A DNA stretch of 53,633 bases, taken from contig JAFVPA010000022.1 of NCBI GenBank assembly GCA_017505505.1, positions 1-53,633 of the forward strand. Direction: 5' to 3'. Of this stretch, positions 15,757 to 22,365 are shown piece by piece. The position numbers and the translations under genes were made by a program. Positions within the stretch are counted from its first letter, which is position 1. The number at the start of each line of letters is the position of its first letter. The stretch comes from Oscillospiraceae bacterium (GTDB taxonomy: Bacteria > Bacillota_A > Clostridia > Oscillospirales > Oscillospiraceae). The notes under the pieces are model-generated. The model was not told where the DNA came from. It saw only the letters and a program-made list of their open reading frames with translations, and ran no database searches.

Positions 15757-16407
15757 ATGAAGACGGGGATTTTATTCGACCTGGACGGCACCCTGCTGGA
15801 TACGCTGGAAGATCTGCTGGCTGCTACCAACTATGCCCTGTCCGTCCACGGCTATCCGTCCCGGACCCTGCCGGAACTGCGTAGCTTCGTGGGCAACGGA
15901 GCCTGGAACCAGATGCGCCTGTCCCTGCCTGAGGGCAGCAGTGACGCGCAGATCCAGGCGGTGCTGGACACCTACAAGCCCTACTACACCGCCCACTGCC
16001 AGATCAAAACCAAACCCTATGAGGGGATTCTCCCTGTACTGGAACGGCTGGGAGAGAAATATCCTATCGCCATTGTCTCCAACAAGCCCGATACCGCGGT
16101 AAAGGAACTGTGCGCAAAGTATTTCCCAGGCCTCTACGCTCTGGGTGAGACACCGGACTGCCCCCGAAAACCTGCCCCCGACATGGTCTATAAAGCCATG
16201 GAAGCCATCGGCGCGGACCGCTGTGTTTATGTCGGCGACAGCGAGGTGGATATCCTGACGGCGAAAAACGCCGGAGTTCCCTGCGTCAGCGTCCTCTGGG
16301 GTTTCCGTGACCGGGAGGATCTGGTAGGTGCAGATGGAACGGTTTTTTGTGAAAAGGTAGAGGACTTGGATGGTTGTATCGAATACGCACAAATGTTGTC
16401 ATCCTGA
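15757..16407 (+). CDS. HAD-family phosphatase (phosphoglycolate-phosphatase-like)
   Basis: The 216-residue protein has all HAD motifs: DLDGTLLDT with nucleophile Asp8 and Asp10, SNKP (motif II), the lysine in CPRKPAPDMV (motif III) and GDSEVDILTA (motif IV). The cap is of the small helical Gph/PpaX type. The substrate is unknown; phosphoglycolate or pyrophosphate are options for this subfamily. It starts directly after the dnaI stop. Its last codons lie in a short hairpin repeat: the left arm TTGTCATCC encodes the final residues, and the stop TGA belongs to the repeat loop. The natural C-terminus may therefore have been replaced. Confidence 0.88.
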   Translation: MKTGILFDLDGTLLDTLEDLLAATNYALSVHGYPSRTLPELRSFVGNGAWNQMRLSLPEGSSDAQIQAVLDTYKPYYTAHCQIKTKPYEGILPVLERLGEKYPIAIVSNKPDTAVKELCAKYFPGLYALGETPDCPRKPAPDMVYKAMEAIGADRCVYVGDSEVDILTAKNAGVPCVSVLWGFRDREDLVGADGTVFCEKVEDLDGCIEYAQMLSS

Positions 16408-16437
16408 GCGGAACGAAGTGGAGTCGAAGGATGACAA
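16396..16437. repeat. TCATCC/GGATGA hairpin repeat (D) overlapping a gene end
   Basis: TTGTCATCC and GGATGACAA form a perfect 9-bp inverted repeat around TGAGCGGAACGAAGTGG and AGTCGAA. Similar TCATCCTGAGCG...GTCGAAGGATGA sequences are widespread short repeats in many bacterial genomes. Here it supplies the stop codon of the HAD gene. Confidence 0.75.
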
Positions 16438-16484
16438 TACGGGTCATTCCTGCCGTATGGTTATCAACAAAAAGAGGTTACACT

Positions 16485-17060
16485 ATGGCCAATGAATTTT
16501 ACGCCCTGATGGGGCGGATGCGCTACATCACCCGCTGGGGTCTGATGCGCAATACCTTCTCCGAAAATATCTCCGAGCACAGCCACATGACGGCGGTGCT
16601 GGCCCATGCCCTGGCCCTGATCCGCCGGGATATCCTGAAGCTGCCTACCCCGGACCCGGACCGCTGCGCCGTGGCGGCCTTGTACCACGATGCATCGGAA
16701 ATCCTGACCGGAGACATGCCTACCCCCATCAAGTACTACAATCCCGATATCAAGGAGGCCTACAAGCAGGTGGAGCGCATCGCTGCCAACCGGCTGCTGG
16801 ATATGCTGCCTCCGGCGCTGCGGGCCAGCTATGAGCATTATGTGCTGGAAGACGACACGGAGCTTCTGCCCTTCATCAAGGCTGCGGACAAGCTTTCCGC
16901 CCACATCAAGTGCCTGGAAGAGCAGAAGGCGGGCAATACGGAATTCGACACCGCCGCAAAACAGACCTGGGACTCCATGAAAGCCATGGACCGCCCGGAG
17001 CTGGACTGGTTCCTGGAAAACTGCCTGGGAGCCTTCACCCTGAATCTGGACCAGCTTTAA
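16485..17060 (+). CDS. yfbR: HD-domain 5'-deoxynucleotidase (YfbR type)
   Basis: YfbR removes phosphate from deoxynucleoside 5'-monophosphates using a metal held by an HD motif. The 191-residue protein matches the family length of about 199. It has the metal residues in SEHSHMTAVLAHAL, the paired HD in YHDASEILTGDMPTPIKYY, and the distal Asp in KAADKLSAHIKC. The start at 16485 has AGAGG 7 bases before it; the frame extends further up through the hairpin repeat, but that part is not coding. It lies between the HAD gene and tRNA-Leu. Confidence 0.9.
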   Translation: MANEFYALMGRMRYITRWGLMRNTFSENISEHSHMTAVLAHALALIRRDILKLPTPDPDRCAVAALYHDASEILTGDMPTPIKYYNPDIKEAYKQVERIAANRLLDMLPPALRASYEHYVLEDDTELLPFIKAADKLSAHIKCLEEQKAGNTEFDTAAKQTWDSMKAMDRPELDWFLENCLGAFTLNLDQL

Positions 17061-17064
17061 AGGC

Positions 17065-17093
17065 TTGACGGTTTGAAAAAACTGTGCTAAGAT
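17065..17093 (+). promoter_or_regulatory. Promoter of tRNA-Leu
   Basis: TTGACG and TAAGAT are separated by 17 bases. The first mature tRNA base is 12 bases after the -10. Confidence 0.75.
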
Positions 17094-17104
17094 AACAAAA
17101 GCCT

Positions 17105-17191
17105 GCCGGCATGGTGAAATCGGTAGACACAAGGGACTTAAAATCCCTCGCCGTTAAAAGCGTACCGGTTCGAGTCCGGTTGCCGGCACCA
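17105..17191 (+). tRNA. tRNA-Leu(UAA), CCA encoded
   Basis: The acceptor stem GCCGGCA/TGCCGGC pairs perfectly. The anticodon loop CTTAAAA holds TAA between GGGA and TCCC. A long variable arm (CGCCGTTAAAAGCG) marks a class II leucine tRNA, and GGTTCGAGTCC is the T-loop. The 3' ACCA is encoded. Confidence 0.97.
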
Positions 17192-17192
17192 A

Positions 17193-17233
17193 CAAAAGAA
17201 AGACATCCCAACGGGATGTCTTTCTTTTGTTTA
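17193..17233 (+). terminator. Terminator of tRNA-Leu
   Basis: A 17-bp perfect stem, CAAAAGAAAGACATCCC paired with GGGATGTCTTTCTTTTG, closes on the loop AAC and ends in T residues. Confidence 0.9.
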
Positions 17234-17344
17234 TGGAGGTAAGTAGACTCGAACCCATTTAAATACAGATGCCCGGTGGGCATCTGTTGGCCGCCAGCTG
17301 GATGGCGGTCAACACCTTACATTTCCGCAGAGTGGAAATGGCAA

Positions 17345-17359
17345 TCGAGTCCGGTTGCC
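17345..17359 (+). repeat. Direct copy of the tRNA-Leu 3' segment
   Basis: TCGAGTCCGGTTGCC here repeats 17170-17184 of the tRNA gene exactly, 175 bp downstream. The surrounding bases 17235-17367 hold small hairpins (GATGCCCGGTGGGCATC; CCGCCAGCTGGATGGCGG) and no gene. It could be an attachment-site relic or a decayed tRNA copy. Confidence 0.5.
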
Positions 17360-17367
17360 ATTGTGAT

Positions 17368-17474
17368 TGCAGGGCGGGAATAGATTCCCGCCGGGCAGTA
17401 CGGATATGTGAGCAGAACCAATCAAACGCTCAGAATATGGCAGTGCCCGGCGGGGTCATGACCCCGCCCTACAG
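17368..17474. repeat. GTAGGG-type paired-hairpin element C4
   Basis: The arms are GGCGGGAATAGATTCCCGCC (left) and GGCGGGGTCATGACCCCGCC (right), each a palindrome, followed inward by GGGCA/TGCCC. The left outer end has changed to TGCAGGG; the right end is CCCTACAG. It lies 14 bp after the stop codon of the cell-wall hydrolase lipoprotein on the other strand. Confidence 0.8.
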
Positions 17475-17488
17475 ATTGGCTCGGAAGG

Positions 17489-18031
17489 CTAATTATAGAA
17501 CCGGATATTGCAGTGCTGAAACAACAAATTCAGATTCTTACTATGCCAGGACTCTCCTTCACACCATTCGTAGTATAACGCTCCCTGGCTTTCGTCCCAT
17601 CCGTAGAGGACCATTTCCAGAGCATCGTAGCATTGCTCGTTGGGTTTGACCTTATAATAATAGCCGTTGGCCACGGGGGTGAACTGTTCCGGGGAGAGCA
17701 CCACTTTGGCGATGGAATTTCCGAACTTTGGGGCCTCCACCCGGTTCAGGACGGTGCACATCACCAGGGCGATGCACTCGGGGCAGCCGGTATTTCCCCG
17801 TTCCGCCATGCCGATCTTCAGGAGGATCTCTTTTTCCTTATCTGAAAGCGTCAGGACAGCTTCCGCAGTGGGGATCCGGGAAAGTTCCTCCGGTGTCAGG
17901 GTGGTGGGCAGGACGATGGGGGGAAGGGTAGGCTCAGGGATGGGGACAGTCTCCGCCGGACCGGCAGAAGCACAGCCTGAAAGGATCAGCAGAAAAACAG
18001 CCAGAAGGACCAAAGCCACAGTCCGTTTCAT
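17489..18031 (-). CDS. Lipoprotein with SleB-type cell-wall hydrolase domain
   Basis: The 180-residue protein has a lipoprotein signal with lipobox LSGC and Cys20 as the anchor. A proline-rich linker follows, then a Hydrolase_2 (SleB C-terminal) domain at about 60-180. The likely catalytic glutamate lies in MAERGNTGCPECIALVMCTV; LNRVEAPKFGNSIAKVV and LSPEQFTPV are further family blocks. The enzyme class cleaves peptidoglycan glycan strands. Members are used in spore germination, but the perfect sigma-A promoter here points to expression in growing cells. It is one of three genes with this domain in 3.3 kb. Confidence 0.88.
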   Translation of the reverse strand: MKRTVALVLLAVFLLILSGCASAGPAETVPIPEPTLPPIVLPTTLTPEELSRIPTAEAVLTLSDKEKEILLKIGMAERGNTGCPECIALVMCTVLNRVEAPKFGNSIAKVVLSPEQFTPVANGYYYKVKPNEQCYDALEMVLYGWDESQGALYYEWCEGESWHSKNLNLLFQHCNIRFYN

Positions 18032-18064
18032 AGGTTTCTCCTTAAAAAATTAGAAATTTTTACC

Positions 18065-18093
18065 ATTATAGAGCAATGACCGGAAAATGTCAA
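18065..18093 (-). promoter_or_regulatory. Perfect-consensus sigma-A promoter of the SleB-type lipoprotein gene
   Basis: On the minus strand TTGACA and TATAAT are separated by exactly 17 bases, with AAGGAG before the ATG. Confidence 0.9.
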
Positions 18094-18157
18094 ATTACTT
18101 TACGGTTTTTCGTGGATTTTGCCATGGAGAAAAACGGTAGGGAAACCAAAAAAGGGG

Positions 18158-18186
18158 TTGCAATCCCGGGGACTTTGCTGTATAAT
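18158..18186 (+). promoter_or_regulatory. Sigma-A promoter of the first C39-like/SleB fusion gene
   Basis: TTGCAA and TATAAT are separated by 17 bases, about 60 bases before the GTG start. Confidence 0.7.
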
Positions 18187-18246
18187 AAGTTACAATACTG
18201 TAACCATATGGATGACGAGCACGATAACACAGAAGGAGTTGAAGGT

Positions 18247-19467
18247 GTGCGCAATTGGATGAAGATAGCCTGCGGCGCTCTGGCGCTGCTGGTTATGGCA
18301 AACATCCCTATGCTGCCTGTCTGGGCGGCAGAGGATACCGAACCTACCACCCCTGTGCAGACGACCTCTGCCACTACATATACCGAACCCACCGTTCCCA
18401 CCACCGCAGCCACCACGGCTCCCACGGAAACAACAGCTGAGACGACGGTCCCCACAGAACCGGAAGCAACGGTTCCTGAGGAAACGGTCCCGGCGGAGAC
18501 GGCCCCGGAGGAGACCGTTCCTGAAGAAACGGTAGCTGCCGTTGTTGTGGAAGAAGAAAAGACCTTCGATACGGTCCCCCTCTACTTCCAGGATGATTAT
18601 CCCGACACCATGTATGGCTCCGGCACCGTTAAGAGTGACGGCTGCAGTGTCACGGCCTTGGCTATGGTGGCCAGCTACCTGACGGATCATGAATATCTGC
18701 CCGATGAGCTGGCCTACTATTTTGGCGGCACGGCGGAGAACAACATCGCCCGCCTGGAAAATGGCTGCGAGGCTATGAAGCTTCCTTATGTGAAGCCCCT
18801 TAACTGGCATAAGACCCAGGAATACCTGCAGGAGGGCTATGTGGCCATCATCCTGATGGAGGGCCGCTCCGCGTTCACCGATTCCCAGCATTTTATTGTG
18901 GTCACCGGCATTAACGAGGATGGCCTGTATATGGTCAATGATCCCTATTCTCCCAACTATGAGCGTTGGGACCTGCAGAACGGTTTCCAGATCGGCTTTG
19001 ACGAATATTACATGTGGCAGGGCTACAGCGGCGCCTGGGTCTTCAGCAAGGACCTGATGCCGGAGGAACCCTTCCTGTACGAAGAAGAGCTGCCCGACCC
19101 GGCCAATGCCCGGTATCCTGACATTCAGCTGACAGCCGATGAAATGAAGATGCTGGCAGAGCTTGTCTGGGTGGAAGCCCGGGGCGAAAGCAGGGAAGGC
19201 CAGCAGGCCGTGGCCGAAGTGGTGCTGAACCGTCTGAATTCCGGCAAGTTCGGTGAGACCCTGAGCAATGTCATCTACGGTGAAGGCCAGTTCCGTTCGG
19301 CTCCCTTCCTGGATGAGGCCGAGCCCTTCCAGGGCCAGTATCAGGCCATTGAGCGGGCCTTGTACGGTCCCTACCTCCTGCCGGAGAATGTGCTGTATTT
19401 TGCCACCTTCCCCACCAACAACCGCATTTGGGGCACCATCGGCGCACATATCTTCTGCTACGAGTAA
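18247..19467 (+). CDS. Secreted C39-like peptidase / SleB cell-wall hydrolase fusion
   Basis: The 406-residue protein starts with GTG at 18247, chosen because AAGGAG lies 8 bases before it and a signal peptide follows (1-28, ending PVWAA). A Thr/Glu/Pro linker fills 30-100. A C39-like papain-fold domain spans about 105-270 with Cys133 (SDGCSVTALAM), His215 (DSQHFIVV) and Asp232 (VNDPY). A SleB-type hydrolase follows at about 295-406 with Glu310 in VWVEARGES. The pairing suggests an exported enzyme acting on both the peptide and glycan parts of the wall. The next gene is a paralog. Confidence 0.85.
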   Translation: MRNWMKIACGALALLVMANIPMLPVWAAEDTEPTTPVQTTSATTYTEPTVPTTAATTAPTETTAETTVPTEPEATVPEETVPAETAPEETVPEETVAAVVVEEEKTFDTVPLYFQDDYPDTMYGSGTVKSDGCSVTALAMVASYLTDHEYLPDELAYYFGGTAENNIARLENGCEAMKLPYVKPLNWHKTQEYLQEGYVAIILMEGRSAFTDSQHFIVVTGINEDGLYMVNDPYSPNYERWDLQNGFQIGFDEYYMWQGYSGAWVFSKDLMPEEPFLYEEELPDPANARYPDIQLTADEMKMLAELVWVEARGESREGQQAVAEVVLNRLNSGKFGETLSNVIYGEGQFRSAPFLDEAEPFQGQYQAIERALYGPYLLPENVLYFATFPTNNRIWGTIGAHIFCYE

Positions 19468-19485
19468 ATTAAATTTTTAATGATG

Positions 19486-19520
19486 AAAAACCGGTGTTCT
19501 GTTACAGAATACCGGTTTTT
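19486..19520 (+). terminator. Terminator between the two fusion genes
   Basis: A stem of AAACCGGTGTTCTGT type pairs with ACAGAATACCGGTTT (one mismatch) and is followed by T residues. The paralogs are therefore separate transcription units. Confidence 0.85.
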
Positions 19521-19546
19521 ATCTTCTCTTGTTTACAAAATAGATA

Positions 19547-19575
19547 TGGACAGACCGGAAAAAACGTGATATGCT
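19547..19575 (+). promoter_or_regulatory. Promoter of the second fusion gene
   Basis: TGGACA and TATGCT are separated by 17 bases, 42 bases before the ATG. Confidence 0.55.
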
Positions 19576-19617
19576 GGATGCCATAAAGAAATTTTGGAGA
19601 AAAGGGGGGATGTCTGC

Positions 19618-20766
19618 ATGAGCCGGGGAAAGAAAATAATGGCGATCATCCTTGCCGTACTGCTGTTTGTGCTGGTGACTGCAATGTTTACCAATATTCT
19701 GATGGACAAGCTCCGCCTGGAAAATGCGGTTCCGGAGACCATAAACATGGAAGCTTACCCCCATGCGGTAACGGTGGAAACAGAGCCGACGACAGAACCT
19801 GCCGAGACGGAGACGGTTCCGGAGACCATCCCGGAAGAAACGGTTCCCCCCACCGAGCCCCGCATCGAATATGACACGGTGCCCCGGATGTATATGACGG
19901 ATTATCCGGATATCCTTTACCGTTCCGGCACCCTGGCCACCAGCGGCAGCAACGTGGCTTCTCTGGCCATGGTGGCGAGCTACCTGACGGGCCATGAATA
20001 CACCCCCGGAGAATTGGGAGAATATTTCGCCGATTATATTGGTAACAGCATGCAGTGGCTGGAATATGCCTCTGACCAGCTCCAACTGCCCTGGAAAAAG
20101 GCGGAGAACTTCCACGTGGCCAAACAGGCCCTGACGGAGGGCAAGGTGGTCATCGTCCTGCTGGGCGAACGGTCTATTTTTACCCAGTCCCAGCATTTTG
20201 TCGTGCTGGCCGGGCTGAATGAAGCCGGAAAAATTATGGTCAACGATCCCTACGAGCCCCACTATACCCAGTGGAATCTGGAAAAGGGCTTGGCAGAGGG
20301 CTTTGAGGATACCGCCATCATCACGGGCTACCATGGGGCTTGGGTCTATGACCCGGCGGCAATGAGCGATTTCCTCTATGAGCCGGAGCCGAATACGGAT
20401 GAGTTCCGGTATCCCGGCATCGAGCTGACCCAGGCGGACAAGGACCTGATGGCGAAACTGCTGTGTATGGAGGGTGAAAGCGAGCCCTTTGAAGCCCAGC
20501 AGGCCATGGCAGAGGTGATCCTGAACCGTCTTGCGGCAGGAAATTTCCAGAGCTCCATCGAGAGCATCATCCAGGCCGAGGGCCAGTTCGAGTCTGCAAA
20601 CCGCCTGTACCTGGCGGAGCCAACCCATATCCAGTACGAAGCCATTGACCGGGCCTACAACGGCCCCTACCGGGTTCCCAAAGATGTGGTATTCTTCTCC
20701 GCGGGAAAGGTCAACGACAACGTCTATGAAAAGATCGGCGCCCACTGGTTCTGTTATCAGTGGTAA
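19618..20766 (+). CDS. Paralog of the C39-like/SleB fusion with an inactivated C39 domain
   Basis: The 382-residue protein has an N-terminal membrane anchor (6-28), a Thr/Glu linker (50-82), a C39-like domain (about 85-250) and a SleB-type domain (about 268-382, Glu285 in CMEGESEP). It aligns with its neighbour along the whole length. The cysteine position of SDGCSV is Ser111 here (TSGSNV), while His193 and Asp210 are kept. The peptidase half is therefore probably inactive or has become a binding domain. GGGGGG before the ATG at 19618 supports the start; a TTG further up is less likely. Confidence 0.83.
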   Translation: MSRGKKIMAIILAVLLFVLVTAMFTNILMDKLRLENAVPETINMEAYPHAVTVETEPTTEPAETETVPETIPEETVPPTEPRIEYDTVPRMYMTDYPDILYRSGTLATSGSNVASLAMVASYLTGHEYTPGELGEYFADYIGNSMQWLEYASDQLQLPWKKAENFHVAKQALTEGKVVIVLLGERSIFTQSQHFVVLAGLNEAGKIMVNDPYEPHYTQWNLEKGLAEGFEDTAIITGYHGAWVYDPAAMSDFLYEPEPNTDEFRYPGIELTQADKDLMAKLLCMEGESEPFEAQQAMAEVILNRLAAGNFQSSIESIIQAEGQFESANRLYLAEPTHIQYEAIDRAYNGPYRVPKDVVFFSAGKVNDNVYEKIGAHWFCYQW

Positions 20767-20773
20767 ATAAAAA

Positions 20774-20877
20774 CTGTAGGGCGGGGGCCTGCCCCCGCCG
20801 GGCAGTACTGAAGACTGAGTGGTATACCAAACGCTTAGCCGATCGGTGCCCGGCGAAGGCAGGCCTCCGCCTTATAG
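20774..20877. repeat. GTAGGG-type paired-hairpin element C5
   Basis: It opens CTGTAGGGCGGGGGCCTGC with an inner GGCGGGGGC/GCCCCCGCC palindrome and closes with GGCGAAGGCAGGCCTCCGCC and TTATAG. It begins 7 bases after the stop codon of the second fusion gene. Confidence 0.8.
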
Positions 20878-20940
20878 TTTTAGGAAAAGTCCTCGGCAAA
20901 ATACCTAAATCGGACGGCTTATTTTTTCAGATGTGTCACA

Positions 20941-20969
20941 TTGACAATAGGGGGAAAAAACGGTATAAA
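20941..20969 (+). promoter_or_regulatory. Strong sigma-A promoter of the dehydrogenase-larA pair
   Basis: A perfect TTGACA and TATAAA are separated by 17 bases. The leader to the ATG is about 83 bases long. Confidence 0.85.
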
Positions 20970-21058
20970 AGAAGTAACCATAGCATGTTTTTTCTGTGGA
21001 AAATTTTAAAATACCCGGGTGCGGGGAACCGGTCTCCGGGAGAAATGAGGTATCGTTT

Positions 21059-22186
21059 ATGGCTTATCAGTATTGGAATTACGACATCCTCCACCGTTTT
21101 TGCATGGACGCGTTCCAAAAATTCGGCTTCACCGAAAAGGAAGCTGATATTATCCGGGATGTGCTGCTGACCTCTGACCTGTACGGCATCGAGTCCCACG
21201 GTATGCAGCGGATGGTCCGCTACCATAAGTGCATCGAGAAGGGCATGATCAAGATCGATGCCAAGCCCGAGATTGTCTTCGAGACTCCCATCTCTGCTGT
21301 TATTGATGCCCATGATGCCATGGGCCAGCTGGTGAGCCACCAGGCTATGGAACTGTCCATCGCCAAGGCAAAGGTGAGCGGCGTGGGCATCGTTTCTGTG
21401 CGCAACTCCAACCACTACGGCATCGCCGGCTACTACGCCAAGATGGCCTGCAAGGAGGGGTTGATGGGATTCTCCTGCACCAACTCTGAGGCCATCATGG
21501 TCCCCACCAACGGCCGTCTGGCTATGCTGGGTTCCAACCCCATCGCCTGCGCCTTCCCCGCAGAACCCTACGATTTCTTCTTTGATTCCTCCACCACCGT
21601 GGTCACCCGGGGTAAGCTGGAGATCTACAACAAGCTGGAAAAGCCCCTGCCCGAGGGCTGGGCACTGGACAAGGACGGCAAGCCTTCCACCGATGCTCCC
21701 AACGTACTGGCCAACATCGTTGCCAAAAATGGCGGCGGTATCATGCCTCTGGGTGGCAGCACGGAGACGCTGGGCAGCCATAAGGGCTACGGCTACGGTA
21801 TGCTCTGCGAGATCTTTGCTTCCATCCTCTCCATGGGTTCCACCTCCAACTACTGCATGACCGGCGGCAAGGGCAATATCTGCCACGGCTTCATGGCCAT
21901 CAATCCTGCTTTCTTCGGCGATCCTGCTGCCATTAAGGAGCACTTCTCCACCTACCTGCAGGAACTGCGGGATGCCCCCAAGGCTGACGGCGCAGAGCGG
22001 ATCTACACCCACGGCGAAAAGGAAGTGGAGGCTGTGGAGCGCATTCTGAAAAACGGCGTGCCCGTCAACGACAACACCATGGTAGAGGTCCTGGATCTGT
22101 GCAACTACTTAGGTCTGGACTTTGGTTCCTACTTTGGCGATTACCGTCCTCCTGTGAAGGAAGATGTGTTTAAGGGAAATTATTAA
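21059..22186 (+). CDS. Malate/L-lactate dehydrogenase family oxidoreductase (Ldh_2)
   Basis: This NAD(P)-dependent family oxidises (S)-2-hydroxyacids such as malate, sulfolactate or ureidoglycolate. The 375-residue protein has the family signatures SDLYGIESHGMQRM (39-52), the catalytic histidine region VRNSNHYGIAGYY (His119) and TNSEAIMVPTNG, plus LGSNPIACAFP. GAGG lies 8 bases before the ATG; a longer frame from 20996 has no ribosome site. It shares a transcript direction with a LarA-type racemase downstream, so it probably handles the enantiomer that the racemase produces. The exact hydroxyacid cannot be read from the sequence. Confidence 0.88.
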   Translation: MAYQYWNYDILHRFCMDAFQKFGFTEKEADIIRDVLLTSDLYGIESHGMQRMVRYHKCIEKGMIKIDAKPEIVFETPISAVIDAHDAMGQLVSHQAMELSIAKAKVSGVGIVSVRNSNHYGIAGYYAKMACKEGLMGFSCTNSEAIMVPTNGRLAMLGSNPIACAFPAEPYDFFFDSSTTVVTRGKLEIYNKLEKPLPEGWALDKDGKPSTDAPNVLANIVAKNGGGIMPLGGSTETLGSHKGYGYGMLCEIFASILSMGSTSNYCMTGGKGNICHGFMAINPAFFGDPAAIKEHFSTYLQELRDAPKADGAERIYTHGEKEVEAVERILKNGVPVNDNTMVEVLDLCNYLGLDFGSYFGDYRPPVKEDVFKGNY

Positions 22187-22200
22187 GGGAAATATTTTAC

Positions 22201-22337
22201 CTGTAGGGGAGGATTTTCAATCCTCCCTTAACATAACCGCTATTGAGTATGAAACGAGATGCTGTTATACGGGCGTATCAAAATAGCAGCCGCTCCAAAA
22301 CCGAAAGGTGAGGGAGGATTGGAAATCCTCCCCTACA
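22201..22337. repeat. GTAGGG-type element C6 with a different arm sequence
   Basis: It opens CTGTAGGGGAGGATTTTCAA with the hairpin GGGAGGATT/AATCCTCCC and closes with GGGAGGATTGGAAATCCTCCC and CTACA. The arms differ wholly in composition from the other copies but keep the outer TGTAGGG/CCCTACA ends and the palindromes. It starts 14 bases after the dehydrogenase stop and separates it from larA. Confidence 0.8.
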
Positions 22338-22365
22338 ATGTTATCCTGTAATAGGAGGGATTCCT

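Noticed and set aside
17035..17283. A minus-strand frame of 82 codons containing GAGNRTRTGTLLTARDFKSL
   Set aside because: It is the well-known false frame antisense to a tRNA gene; the tRNA-Leu structure is perfect.
1520..22337. The interspersed elements as insertion sequences with transposase
   Set aside because: None of the copies contains a frame of transposase size, and no transposase gene occurs in the window.
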